DNA of 42,307 nucleotides, from the NCBI GenBank assembly GCA_964409695.1, contig CAYPDX010000006.1, forward strand, positions 1-42,307, written 5' to 3'. Positions within the stretch are counted from its first letter, which is position 1. Every line of letters begins with the position of its first letter. The notes beneath the pieces are model-generated. The model made no database searches. It saw only the letters and a program-made list of their open reading frames with translations, and was not told the DNA's origin. Both the position numbers and the translations under genes were made by a program. Of the stretch, positions 1 to 8,025 are shown in pieces. The DNA is from JABDAD01 sp964409695. GTDB taxonomy: Bacteria; Pseudomonadota; Alphaproteobacteria; Rickettsiales; Rickettsiaceae.

Positions 1-55
1 GAACCCTCGACTTCGACCTTGGCAAGGTAGCGCTCTACCCCTGAGCTACACCCGC
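1..55 (-). tRNA. tRNA-Gly (GCC), 3' part cut by the window edge
   Basis: Read on the minus strand, the sequence starts GCGGGTGTAGCTCAGGGGTA, a typical tRNA-Gly acceptor 5' strand and D arm. The anticodon loop is TTGCCAA (anticodon GCC, reading GGC/GGU codons), followed by a variable loop and the start of a T arm, GAGGGTTC. The acceptor 3' strand and the end of the T arm lie before base 1. The anticodon stem as written is CTACC/GGTCG, with one T-C mismatch at its second pair. The gene points the same way as ctrA and is separated from it by a family P repeat. Confidence 0.9.
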
Positions 56-150
56 GCTTCATATATTACTACCGATAAATTAATAGAGATATTTTTAGGA
101 ATTGCAAGGGAAATTTATGTGTAGAGATTTTCTAGATTAGAGTTTTATGG

Positions 151-307
151 ACAAAATGTTGATGACATTTTATTGCCTCGTCAAAAACCTCGTCATCCCG
201 CACTTGATGCGGGATCCACTTTTCTATCTAGCATTAGTAAGAAGGGTGGTGGATCCAGGCTCAAGGCTGTGAAGACCGTGCTTGGCGTGGGATGACGGTG
301 TATTAGG
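151..307 (+). repeat. Family P palindromic (MITE-like) repeat, copy P1
   Basis: The copy has a left tail similar to CAAAAATGTTGATTG, then GTCAAAAACCTCGTCATCCC, a GCGGGAT hairpin (TCCCGCA/TGCGGGA, loop CTTGA), a variable middle with GGATCCAC/GTGGATCC arms, and a closing GGGATGACGGTGT. Relatives lie at 4358-4427, 15552-15747, 16520-16706 and 33186-33254. It fills the gap between ctrA and tRNA-Gly; bases 56-150 hold nothing I recognise. The open frames inside it are by-products of the repeat. Confidence 0.8.
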
Positions 308-335
308 AAAAAGAGGTTGTTACGAAATAATAGTA

Positions 336-1040
336 TTACTTCGCTTCGCTGTGCTTATCAATATATTCGAAATCTTTAAGCATATAGCCGCGGCCCCAAA
401 TTGTTTCAATATAGTTTGTTCCTCCAGCAGCATCCGCAAGTTTCTTACGAAGCTTGCAAACAAAAACGTCTATAATCTTAATTTCAGGCTCATCTAACCC
501 ACCATAAAGATGGCTAATGAACATTTCCTTTGTAAGAACAGTGCCCTTTCTCATAGCTAGAAGCTCAAGAATCGCATATTCTTTATTTGTTAAGTGAACT
601 GTTTTACTATCAACTTCAACTACTCTTGTGTCTAAGTTAATTGCAACTTTATCAAATCTGATAACAGATTCAGAATGTCCTTTTGAACGACGAACTATAG
701 CCTGAATGCGAGCAATTAATTCACCTTTATTGAAAGGTTTTGTCAAATAATCATCTGCGCCAAATCCAAGACCTTTAATTTTTTGATCAGCCGATGAAAG
801 GCCAGATAAAATAAGGATAGGGATTTTAACTTTTGCAGAGCGAAGTCTAAGAAGAACTTCGTAGCCATCGATATCTGGAAGCATAAGATCCAGAACGATA
901 ATATCGTAATTATAAATACGCCCAATTTCTAGCCCATCTTCGCCTAGTTCAGCCGTGTCACATATAATCCCCTCTGATGCAAGAGCAAGTTCAACTGAAC
1001 GAGCTGTAGCTGGATCATCTTCAATAAGTAATACTCTCAT
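336..1040 (-). CDS. ctrA: CtrA, cell-cycle response regulator (OmpR/PhoB type)
   Basis: This is the master transcriptional regulator of the alphaproteobacterial cell cycle, normally phosphorylated through the CckA-ChpT relay and binding TTAA-type boxes. The receiver domain covers about residues 1-115: acidic pocket in LLIEDD, phospho-acceptor Asp in VLDLMLPDIDG, and the conserved Lys in DDYLTKPF. The winged-helix DNA-binding domain covers about 125-225, with the CtrA hallmarks VRRSKGHSESVI, LTKEMFISHLYGG and ETIWGRGY. I start it at the ATG giving MRVLLIEDD, as in Caulobacter CtrA; an in-frame ATG three codons upstream (1049) adds VI before it. At about 234 residues it is normal length. The C-terminus ends SEAK instead of the Ala-Ala that marks Caulobacter CtrA for ClpXP, so turnover may differ (inference). 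It stands alone, with miaA upstream on the same strand. Confidence 0.96.
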   Translation of the reverse strand: MRVLLIEDDPATARSVELALASEGIICDTAELGEDGLEIGRIYNYDIIVLDLMLPDIDGYEVLLRLRSAKVKIPILILSGLSSADQKIKGLGFGADDYLTKPFNKGELIARIQAIVRRSKGHSESVIRFDKVAINLDTRVVEVDSKTVHLTNKEYAILELLAMRKGTVLTKEMFISHLYGGLDEPEIKIIDVFVCKLRKKLADAAGGTNYIETIWGRGYMLKDFEYIDKHSEAK

Positions 1041-1209
1041 AATAACCATTAATTTTATTGATTAAATAACATTAACTTCCGCTGCGATGAAAAAATGCTT
1101 TGCAAATATCATGTCTTGGTATTGTGTTAAACCAAATTAGCGTCGATTTATCACAGGTTAATGTTCAACAGGCGCAATTATTGACAGAAAAAAACGCTTT
1201 TGGCAAGAA

Positions 1210-2136
1210 TTATTTCATATTCTTTGCAGAAAGATTAATATCTTTCTGTGATATGATTATGTCATGAGGATGTTTAAGTTGATTATTAAACCATGTTTGT
1301 TGTCTTTTTGCATATTGCCTAGTTTTTATTTGAGCTAAACTGATAGCATCTTCTTTTGAGATTTCTTTATTAATATATGATTTTAATTCTTGGAAGCCCA
1401 AAGCCTTTGCAGCTCCTGTTTTGATATCTCCATATTTAGAAGTAAAATCTTTTACTTCTTCTATTGCTCCATTTTGAACTAAAGAAATGAATCTTTCGTT
1501 GCAAGTTTTATATAGGAATTCTCTATCTGGATTTATGTATAAAATTTTGATATCAAAATTTTGTAACAAAGATTTTTTATCAGCATTTCTATATGATAAA
1601 ATTGAATTGCCTGTAAATTTTACAACCGAATAAGCGCGAATTATTCTCTGCGAGTCATTTTTATTTAATGTAGCAGCAACAGCTGGATCTAAAATTTCAA
1701 GTTCTTTGAATAAAAATTCCAGATTTTTTTCTTTTATAATTTCTTCTGTATCTTCTCTTACAAATTTAGGTATTTCAGGAATTTCTGAAATGCCATTTAG
1801 TAAGCTATTAATATACATTCCAGTTCCGCCAGTAAAAATGGGAATTTGATTATTTTCTAAGGCCGTATTTAAAGCTTTTGAGGCATCTTCAATAAAATTT
1901 GCTACTGAATATTGGGCTTCTGGTGGTATAAAATTATATAATAAATGCGGGATTTCTTTTTTATCAGTCTTGCTTGGTGAAGCAGTTAGTATTTCGATGC
2001 TAGAATAGACTTGCATAGAGTCTGCATTGATAATGCAGCCATTAATGTCCTCTGCTAATTTAAGAGCGATGGAGGATTTACCAGAGGCTGTGGGCCCGCA
2101 AATAATATAAATTTGCTTAATTGATTTTGAGGCCAA
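1210..2136 (-). CDS. miaA: MiaA, tRNA dimethylallyltransferase
   Basis: MiaA transfers a dimethylallyl group to N6 of A37 in tRNAs reading UNN codons. The P-loop GPTASGKS is at about residues 14-21, the catalytic/prenyl-acceptor motif DSMQVY at about 39-44, and GGTGMYINSLLNG at about 103-115. The tRNA-binding helical insert follows, then the C-terminal basic KTRQYAKRQQTWF block typical of the family. At 308 residues it is full length. Its start lies 20 bases inside the 3' end of the upstream phosphomannomutase gene, so the two are probably translationally coupled. The 169 bases between its stop and the ctrA start hold no gene. Confidence 0.96.
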   Translation of the reverse strand: MASKSIKQIYIICGPTASGKSSIALKLAEDINGCIINADSMQVYSSIEILTASPSKTDKKEIPHLLYNFIPPEAQYSVANFIEDASKALNTALENNQIPIFTGGTGMYINSLLNGISEIPEIPKFVREDTEEIIKEKNLEFLFKELEILDPAVAATLNKNDSQRIIRAYSVVKFTGNSILSYRNADKKSLLQNFDIKILYINPDREFLYKTCNERFISLVQNGAIEEVKDFTSKYGDIKTGAAKALGFQELKSYINKEISKEDAISLAQIKTRQYAKRQQTWFNNQLKHPHDIIISQKDINLSAKNMK

Positions 2137-3484
2137 ATTCGCTAATCAAATCATTTAGTTCAGCAATTATGTGTTCAAGACCATCTTCTGTATTTGCTTC
2201 GCATCTAACTATAATGGCCCCTTGAGTATTTGAAGCCCTTGCAAGCCACCAACCATATTCTTTATGAACTCTCACACCATCTATATCAATAAATTCAACT
2301 TTTTGCTGATTTAGCTTTTCCTTAAGCTTATCAATAATTTTGAATTTTTTAGCATCAGACACATCTAACCTAAGTTCTGGTGTGTTATAAGCTTTCGGCA
2401 ATTTTTCCAGCATTTCATCAATAGTTATTTCTGATTTGCTCAAGATTGAAAGAAGCCTAATAGCGGCGTAGATGGCATCGTCAAAACCTAAATAACCATC
2501 AATAAAGAAAATATGTCCGCTCATTTCACCGGCAATTTCAGCGGAACATTCTTGCATTTTTGCCTTGATTAAGGAATGGCCTGTTTTCCACATTATTGCT
2601 TTTCCGCCAAGGCTTGCAACATAATCGAATAAGACCTTACTCGCTTTAACATCAGCAATTATAAGGCTTTTCGGTTTACGTTCGAGTAGTTCTTTTGAAT
2701 AAATACAAAGTAATTCATCGCCAAATACAATTCTTCCATTTTTAGTTACAACGCCTATTCTGTCTGCGTCACCATCAAAACCTATGCCCAAATCAGCTCC
2801 TAACTCTTCCACTTCATTTTGAAGCTGAACAAGATTCTCTGGAATAGTTGGGTCAGGGTGATGATTAGGGAAATTTCCATCAACTTCTCCATTAATAATA
2901 AAATTCTGGTTTGGGAGTTTGTTTATTAACTCACTAACAATTTCACCTGAGGAAGCGTTCCCAGTATCCCAAACAACTTTAAGATCTGGATTGAGTTCAA
3001 ATCCCTTTAATATTTTTTCAATATAATGAGGGCGAATATTTACATTGAAGACTTTTACCTCTTTTGCCTTGTATTTTTTAGTATCTTTTATGATATTTGC
3101 TAGTAAATCCTGAATTTTATCGCCAAAGAATGAGACACCTCCAGCAAGCATTTTAAATCCATTATCATTCTTCTGATTATGTGATCCTGTGATCATTATG
3201 CTTCCAGCTGGGTATAATTTTTTATCTGCAAAATAAAGTAGAGGAGAATGAGCAAGGCCTATTGAGCTTATTTCAGCTCCCGCATCTGAAAGTCCTGAGA
3301 TAAGAGCTCTATATAATGAAGGTGTGCTCAACCTTCCATCAAAACCTACAACAATCCTATTATTTGATGCAGACATATTCATTTTAGCAAAATGCCAGCC
3401 AATATTATAGGCTATCTCTGTATCTAAACCCTTTTTACTATTGCCTCTTATGTCGTAAGCTCTAAAAACTGTTTTATCTATCAT
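2117..3484 (-). CDS. Phosphomannomutase/phosphoglucomutase (AlgC type)
   Basis: This is an alpha-D-phosphohexomutase that interconverts 6-phospho and 1-phospho sugars, feeding cell-envelope polysaccharide precursors. Domain 1 begins FRAYDIRG. The active-site phosphoserine loop is TGSHNQ (TGSHNP in Pseudomonas AlgC), the metal loop is GFDGDADRIG, the sugar-specificity loop is GEMSGH, and the phosphate-binding loop near the C-terminus is RASNTQGAIIVRCEA. Similarity to AlgC runs the whole length, including DGNFPNHHPDP and MWKTGHSLIK. I chose the ATG that puts FRAYDIRG six residues in. An in-frame ATG at 3529 would add 15 unsupported residues and leave only 27 bases to the divergent tsaB. miaA overlaps its 3' end. 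Substrate preference (mannose versus glucose) cannot be read from sequence. Confidence 0.9.
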   Translation of the reverse strand: MIDKTVFRAYDIRGNSKKGLDTEIAYNIGWHFAKMNMSASNNRIVVGFDGRLSTPSLYRALISGLSDAGAEISSIGLAHSPLLYFADKKLYPAGSIMITGSHNQKNDNGFKMLAGGVSFFGDKIQDLLANIIKDTKKYKAKEVKVFNVNIRPHYIEKILKGFELNPDLKVVWDTGNASSGEIVSELINKLPNQNFIINGEVDGNFPNHHPDPTIPENLVQLQNEVEELGADLGIGFDGDADRIGVVTKNGRIVFGDELLCIYSKELLERKPKSLIIADVKASKVLFDYVASLGGKAIMWKTGHSLIKAKMQECSAEIAGEMSGHIFFIDGYLGFDDAIYAAIRLLSILSKSEITIDEMLEKLPKAYNTPELRLDVSDAKKFKIIDKLKEKLNQQKVEFIDIDGVRVHKEYGWWLARASNTQGAIIVRCEANTEDGLEHIIAELNDLISEFGLKIN

Positions 3485-3556
3485 TACTAAAATATTTTGA
3501 TCCTTATGAAATGGGGAGTATAATAGCACGAATGATGCGACAGGTAAATTTAATTT

Positions 3557-4240
3557 ATGATAATATTAGGCTTTGATACAAGTAATGCTTATAGCTCAGT
3601 TTCTATTTCTAATGGGGACGAGCTTTTATATGCAAAAAAGGACAAAATTCCAAATTCTCAAGCAGAAAAATTAGTTTTATTAATAGAAGAAGCATTGCAA
3701 GAAACAAACCTTACCTATGGTAATGTAAAATATTTAGCTGTTTCTTGTGGGCCAGGAAGTTTTACAGGTATTAGAATAGCTCTTGCAACAGCTCGTGGGA
3801 TTTTGCTAGCAGCGCCAGCTATAAAGCCAATAGCAGTAAATAATTTTCAAATGATAAATTATAGAATAAGGCAACAATTCATTGGTTTTGACCATGCAGT
3901 AACTGCAGTAAATGCTCATAGAGATGAGCTATATCTTCAGATTTTTAATAGAAAAAATGAACAAACAGAAGCTGTCCTTGTAAGTCTAGAAGAAGCTAAA
4001 AAGATCGTTCAAGGTTTAAATGGAGTAAAGGCACTAGGTGGAAGTGGCTGGGAGCAAGTATTTGATATAGAATCTTCAAATGAATATAAAGAAATTGTGA
4101 TTTTGCCGAGATTCGCATATCCAGATGCAAGATTTGCCTGTAAACTAGCTCATATTCAAATAGTTCAACATAAGGAAAATCCAAATATTGAGGCGCTCTA
4201 CATACGTCCCCCTGACGCCAAACTTCCTCTCAAACTCTGA
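3557..4240 (+). CDS. tsaB: TsaB, subunit of the tRNA t6A37 synthesis complex
   Basis: TsaB is an inactive ASKHA-fold paralogue of TsaD. It forms the TsaBDE complex that installs threonylcarbamoyladenosine at A37 of ANN-decoding tRNAs. The N-terminal LGFDTSNAYSSVSI strand and the signature GPGSFTGIRIALA (about residues 66-78) are diagnostic, and the C-terminal IEALYIRP ending fits the family. The length is 227 residues. It is transcribed divergently from the phosphomannomutase, with 72 bases between starts. The last codons (LPLKL) and the stop lie inside the left arm of palindrome E1, so the repeat supplies the protein's C-terminus. Confidence 0.93.
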   Translation: MIILGFDTSNAYSSVSISNGDELLYAKKDKIPNSQAEKLVLLIEEALQETNLTYGNVKYLAVSCGPGSFTGIRIALATARGILLAAPAIKPIAVNNFQMINYRIRQQFIGFDHAVTAVNAHRDELYLQIFNRKNEQTEAVLVSLEEAKKIVQGLNGVKALGGSGWEQVFDIESSNEYKEIVILPRFAYPDARFACKLAHIQIVQHKENPNIEALYIRPPDAKLPLKL

Positions 4241-4354
4241 AATCGAGTTTCTAGAAGCGATTACTGCGAGATCGAAAGATGCCCACTTATGAAGAAGCAG
4301 CGCTCTTTCGACTCTTGAATCGCTCCTATAAATCTCAATTGAGAGCTTGAGAAG
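4223..4354 (+). repeat. Family E long imperfect palindrome, copy E1
   Basis: The left arm begins about CTTCCTCTCAAACTCTGAAA and the right arm ends GAGAGCTTGAGAAG. The arms pair over roughly 55 bases with gaps, including GAGATCGAAAGA with TCTTTCGACTC. It shares most of its sequence with E2 (35588-35709), for example TTTCTAGAAGCGATTACTGC. The apex CACTTATGAAGAAGCAGCGC follows the family pattern but has lost two or three bases on the 3' side. It overlaps the tsaB stop codon and is followed after three bases by family P copy P2. Together they fill the space between two convergent genes. Confidence 0.85.
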
Positions 4355-4357
4355 CGC

Positions 4358-4427
4358 CGTCATCCCGCATTCAGTGCAGGATGACGAGTCTTTTTGACGT
4401 GGGGGCAAAATGCAATAAACATTTTTG
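4358..4427 (-). repeat. Family P repeat, short copy P2
   Basis: On the minus strand this reads CAAAAATGTTTATTGCATTT, then GTCAAAAAGACTCGTCATCC and the hairpin TGCAC/GTGCGGGATGAC. Only the tail and hairpin parts of the family are present. It lies between the convergent tsaB and the 441-residue gene, directly beside E1, where a bidirectional terminator would be useful (inference). Confidence 0.75.
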
Positions 4428-4456
4428 TTTTGTGTTTGATCAAGTTTTTTATAGTT

Positions 4457-5782
4457 TTATCTGGTATGTCGTGGGTTCACCTTCGTTCTAGTTTTTACAT
4501 CAAGAGCTGGGTTTTTTGTAGATACATCTTTTTTATTAGGAATATGTTTCATTAACAAAGAAAGATCAATGCCAGAGTTTGCAAGTGCTTCCTCAGCTTT
4601 ACTACGGTTATTCTTGTTAAACCAATCGGACAAATGTTCTTTTACTGATCGTTTTAAATCTATACTATCCTTATATTCTTCTTTTATTCTTTTGCGGATT
4701 ACGTCATGGATATACTTATTGACGATTTTTTTATCCTTATCAAGCATTGTGCTATTTTGAAGCATAGTTGATACATATTTCACAATAGCTTCTCTCCTTG
4801 TCCTATCAAACGCTGTTTTTGTATCTTTTTTACTGGCTTGAGCCGTTTTAATTAGATCAGTAATATGTTGAAAGTGACTTTGTATGTTAACAGCAGCTTC
4901 CATTTGTTGGTCTTGTTGAGGATTTGAGTCATTTAATTTAAAAATTGGCGGGCGCGTACCGGTATTGTCTCTTTCTGTTAAGCCCAAGCTCTTCATCGTG
5001 TTACGATATAAATCAACATTTTGTAATTTTGCTTCGAGGGTTTTTGGTCTATTATATGTATCAAAAAATATATCATGAATTGTCTCAAGCTGAGACATTT
5101 TTGTATATAGCTTTTTTGTTTCTGGGCCTAAAAGTTCTTTTTCTTTTTTGTACTTATTTACATTGTTGTACATTTTTTTTAGAGCATCATTTCTGTTTTT
5201 TAACTCAAATTCTATATCTGAATAAAAATCCTTATGAAATTGCTCTATTCGAGCCATTAGTGTATATTGTTGTTCTGTTTTAGCTGAAAAATGTTGCTTC
5301 GCTTCTTGGTATTTAGCGAGGTCTTTATGCATCCTATCTAAAGCTTCACCTTCAGGATTTTCTGTAAATCCTTTGCCAAATTGACTATCTGTAATTAGAC
5401 TTGACAAATTGTCTATATTTTCTGCCGCTTTTGGATGAGCTTCAGACATGCGTTCCGGTCTATCCGGCACTCCTTGTCTGCGTGCTTGACTTGCTTGTTT
5501 TTCTAGAAGCTCTTCTCTATATTCTCCTAATTTAGTTTCAATTACTTCTTTGGTGTGTGCTGGCAGCTTCTTGTCAAGAATAGTCGACAAGATAGCAAAT
5601 TTTTCTTCTGTCGTAAAATTTTCATCTGTATCACTGAGAGGCGCGATAATATGTTTTTCCGCATTAAATTGTGGAAGTTCCGCATAAGATTCAATCATCA
5701 ATAAGGCCGCTTGTCTTTTTGCTCTATTCTCAGAACCCAACCCAGCTGCTATAATTCTGTTGGCCCTTGATTTCTTCAACAT
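4457..5782 (-). CDS. Unknown repeat protein, 441 aa, paralogue of the protein at 29967-30782
   Basis: I recognise no known family. It is highly charged, mostly helical-looking, and has no signal peptide or membrane segment. Residues about 147-198 and 199-250 form a tandem repeat of ~51 residues: each carries a KY(Q/K)E.K stretch, then YT.M, then H(K/D)(D/I)F(Y/F). A third partial unit follows (KLQNVDLYRNTMKSLG). The second unit, that partial unit, the following QQMEAAVNI block and the C-terminal SGIDLSLLMKH all have counterparts in the 271-residue protein at 29967-30782 (HDIFF, KYRKAMELLG, QLEGAVNL, SGIDIHALVKH). Both proteins end in a basic tail finishing TR (NPRHTR here). The start has GGAAAG nine bases upstream. 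It may be a substrate of the type IV secretion system encoded nearby; that is inference from the basic C-terminus and context only. Confidence 0.85.
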   Translation of the reverse strand: MLKKSRANRIIAAGLGSENRAKRQAALLMIESYAELPQFNAEKHIIAPLSDTDENFTTEEKFAILSTILDKKLPAHTKEVIETKLGEYREELLEKQASQARRQGVPDRPERMSEAHPKAAENIDNLSSLITDSQFGKGFTENPEGEALDRMHKDLAKYQEAKQHFSAKTEQQYTLMARIEQFHKDFYSDIEFELKNRNDALKKMYNNVNKYKKEKELLGPETKKLYTKMSQLETIHDIFFDTYNRPKTLEAKLQNVDLYRNTMKSLGLTERDNTGTRPPIFKLNDSNPQQDQQMEAAVNIQSHFQHITDLIKTAQASKKDTKTAFDRTRREAIVKYVSTMLQNSTMLDKDKKIVNKYIHDVIRKRIKEEYKDSIDLKRSVKEHLSDWFNKNNRSKAEEALANSGIDLSLLMKHIPNKKDVSTKNPALDVKTRTKVNPRHTR

Positions 5783-5823
5783 ATCACTTTCCTATAAATT
5801 CATTAATTAAACATATTAAATTA

Positions 5824-5855
5824 CAATGATAGAACCATTGTCCATAGAATCATTG
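5824..5855. promoter_or_regulatory. Inverted repeat upstream of the 441-aa gene
   Basis: CAATGAT and ATCATTG form 7-base arms around an 18-base centre, and AATGGTTCTAT / ATTCTATGG near-repeats lie inside. It is 42-73 bases upstream of the start, where an operator or promoter would be. No comparable sequence is seen upstream of the paralogue. Function unknown. Confidence 0.3.
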
Positions 5856-5910
5856 AATAAGCTAAAATTTTAGGTGATTTTTTTATCTTATATTGTTTTT
5901 TTGTGCCAAA

Positions 5911-6114
5911 TTAAGCAAGAATATCTGGGAAGAGAATGGATCTAATTTCCGCTATTCTATCTTTTATATGAAGTTTGCGCTTTTTAATTCGTTGCAGAGT
6001 AACTTCATCTATATGACTAACCTCAAATTCTACTAAAGAATTTAGTTCAATATGTTCGCTTTCTAATTGTTGTAGCTCTTGCGTTAAGTCTTTGATATTT
6101 TTTTCTGATAGCAC
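5911..6114 (-). CDS. DUF465/YdcH family small protein
   Basis: This is a short helical-hairpin protein of unknown function, common in alphaproteobacteria. The family's signature is visible: EHIELNSLVEFE, then LQRIKKRKLHIKDRIAEI and a closing PDILA. I start it at the GTG at 6114 (67 residues) because AGAAGG lies six bases upstream and because the usual family length is 60-80. A longer frame reaches a TTG at 6168 overlapping the uup stop, but its extra 18 residues look unlike the family. It follows uup on the same strand and is probably cotranscribed with it. Bases 5783-5910 upstream of the next gene hold no ORF. Confidence 0.85.
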   Translation of the reverse strand: MLSEKNIKDLTQELQQLESEHIELNSLVEFEVSHIDEVTLQRIKKRKLHIKDRIAEIRSILFPDILA

Positions 6115-6164
6115 ATTTAACCTTCTTAATCGTAGTGAGTATTCTAGCCTAAAACAAATAAAAA

Positions 6165-7973
6165 TCAATTATCAGTTGATTTTATGATATCCTCTATTTC
6201 CATCCATAATAGCAATTTTTCTTCGAGCTCTAAGGTTTTTATTCTTAGCATTTCTGTTAGTTTTGTGAAAAGCAAAGGTTCTGAATTGTAGAGATTCTGA
6301 TCTGAAAGGGTGATTTCAAGCTCTGCAATTTTGTGCTCTAAAGCTTCTATTTCTAATGGTAGGGTTTTCTGTAAATGTATATATTTATAAGATAATTTAT
6401 TTGGCTGTTTTTCCTTTTGTTGAAGTGGCGCAATTTTTTCTACTTTGTTTTTTGCGATTTCAATAGGGTTTTTATTTGAATAGAATTTTTGATAATCTTG
6501 ATAGCCACCAATAAAGTCAATCACCTCTTGGCCTGGTGTGAATACCAAGGTTCTAGTCACTAATTTATCTAAAAAATCCCTATCGTGACTTACAACAAGG
6601 AGAGTCCCATTATAATCTGCTAAAACTTCGAGTAGTAATTCCAGGCTATCCATATCTAGGTCGTTTGTTGGTTCATCTAGAACTAAGAAATTGCCAGGAC
6701 TTATTAAAGCTTTTGCAAGTAATAGCCTATTTTTTTGCCCTCCTGAAAGGGTGGAAACTTTAGCATGAAGAGTTTTTGGGTCGAATAGAAATTGTTTCAA
6801 ATATGCGGTAATGTGCATATCTTTATCTCCAAGGAATACCCTATCAGCACCATTTGGGCAGATTGTATAAGCGAGTGTGTGATTGTCGTTAAGTTCAACT
6901 CTATGCTGATCGAAATATGTTATTTCTAATGTTGTGCCTGTTCTAATTTTTCCTTCAGATGGAGTGAGTCCTCCTATCAATAATTTTATTAATGTGGATT
7001 TTCCAGAGCCATTTGGGCCAATAAGGCCAATTTTTTCTCCTTTTTTCACTCTCATGGTGAAGTTATCAATAATTTTCTTATTTTCATATGAGAAGGAAAT
7101 ATTTTCAGCCTCTATAATAAATTTTGATTTTTTTTGCTGCTCTGCAAGTTCAATAGATAGTTTTTCTTTTGCTTGTTTTATATGAGTCTTATGTTCAAGT
7201 TGTTCGATTCTTAGAGATTTTAAATTTGCTAATCTTTTTTGATTCCTTTTGCGTCTAGCGGTTACACCTTGCTGAAGCCATAGATTTTCTTCGGCAAGTT
7301 TCCTATCAAGTTTTCTCATCTGAGCTTCTTCAGATTCAATTATTTCTTCTTGCCATTTTTCAAAATTGGCAAAACCTTGATTTGATTTTCTAAGTATTCC
7401 GCGATCAAGCCACCAAATTTTATTTGTGATATTAGAAAGAAATCTTCTATCGTGACTAACGCAAATAACTGATCCTCTATATTCTTTGATGAAAGTCTCA
7501 AGCCACTCTATGGCCCTTATGTCAAGGTGGTTAGTAGGTTCGTCTAATAGAAGTATATCTGGGCTAAGAACTAGGCTTTTGCTAAGAGAGGCTCTTCTTG
7601 TTTGGCCTCCTGAAAGAGTAGAGCATTCTAGATTACCATCTAATTCAAGATTATTTAGTATAATATCTGCCTTATATTTATAGTCTTCATATTGAAGTCC
7701 ATCTAATACAAAATCATATATTGTTTTGAAATCATGTTTGGGAACGTCTTGTCTTAAATAGCCTATTGTTGAAGAGGGGGCTTGAAATATTTTTCCTGCG
7801 TCTAAGAGATATTCACCATCAATAACTTTCATGACACTGGATTTGCCACTGCCGTTTCTGCCGATAAAACATATCTTATCACCCGGGTATAAATAAAACT
7901 CCAGCTCTTCAAAGATAGTCTTATCAGCAAAGCTTAAGCTAGCATCTTTTATATAGTAAATTGGTACGGACAT
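6165..7973 (-). CDS. uup: Uup-type ABC-F ATPase
   Basis: This is a soluble tandem-ATPase protein of the ABC-F class, which acts on ribosomes and not in transport; it has no membrane segments. The first ATPase domain has Walker A GRNGSGKS (about residue 38), signature LSGGQ, and Walker B LLLDEPTNHLD. The second has GPNGSGKS (about 318), LSGGQ, and LVLDEPTNDLD. The inter-domain linker (about 220-280) is long and basic (ARRKRNQKRLANLKSL), as in ABC-F proteins. The last ~70 residues form a predicted coiled coil (LSYKYIHLQKTLPLEIEALE) like the Uup C-terminal DNA-binding domain, which favours Uup over EttA. Its length of 602 residues is normal. A good sigma70-type promoter lies 24-52 bases upstream, overlapping the end of gltA. 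Confidence 0.92.
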   Translation of the reverse strand: MSVPIYYIKDASLSFADKTIFEELEFYLYPGDKICFIGRNGSGKSSVMKVIDGEYLLDAGKIFQAPSSTIGYLRQDVPKHDFKTIYDFVLDGLQYEDYKYKADIILNNLELDGNLECSTLSGGQTRRASLSKSLVLSPDILLLDEPTNHLDIRAIEWLETFIKEYRGSVICVSHDRRFLSNITNKIWWLDRGILRKSNQGFANFEKWQEEIIESEEAQMRKLDRKLAEENLWLQQGVTARRKRNQKRLANLKSLRIEQLEHKTHIKQAKEKLSIELAEQQKKSKFIIEAENISFSYENKKIIDNFTMRVKKGEKIGLIGPNGSGKSTLIKLLIGGLTPSEGKIRTGTTLEITYFDQHRVELNDNHTLAYTICPNGADRVFLGDKDMHITAYLKQFLFDPKTLHAKVSTLSGGQKNRLLLAKALISPGNFLVLDEPTNDLDMDSLELLLEVLADYNGTLLVVSHDRDFLDKLVTRTLVFTPGQEVIDFIGGYQDYQKFYSNKNPIEIAKNKVEKIAPLQQKEKQPNKLSYKYIHLQKTLPLEIEALEHKIAELEITLSDQNLYNSEPLLFTKLTEMLRIKTLELEEKLLLWMEIEDIIKSTDN

Positions 7974-7996
7974 ATGTGTTTACTAAAGTTATGCCC

Positions 7997-8025
7997 ACTA
8001 TAGCAAAAAACCTATCTCTTGTCCA
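7997..8025 (-). promoter_or_regulatory. Predicted sigma70 promoter of uup
   Basis: On the minus strand, TGGACA (-35) is followed by a 17-base spacer and TATAGT (-10). The -35 lies within the last codons of gltA, and the expected start point is about 15-20 bases upstream of the uup ATG. This is among the best promoter matches in the window. Confidence 0.55.

Noticed and set aside
282..497. Open frame on the plus strand overlapping repeat P1 and the end of ctrA
   Set aside because: It reads antisense through ctrA and the repeat; no protein-like features.
1062..1075. TTAA-N6-TTAA upstream of ctrA as a CtrA autoregulatory box
   Set aside because: The consensus spacing is seven, not six, and TTAA is frequent in AT-rich DNA; not enough to call a site.
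1181..1209. TTGACA at 1181 as a promoter on the plus strand
   Set aside because: It has no -10 at a sensible distance and points into the 3' end of miaA on the other strand.
4145..4408. Minus-strand open frame across tsaB end, E1 and P2
   Set aside because: It is made of repeat and antisense sequence only.
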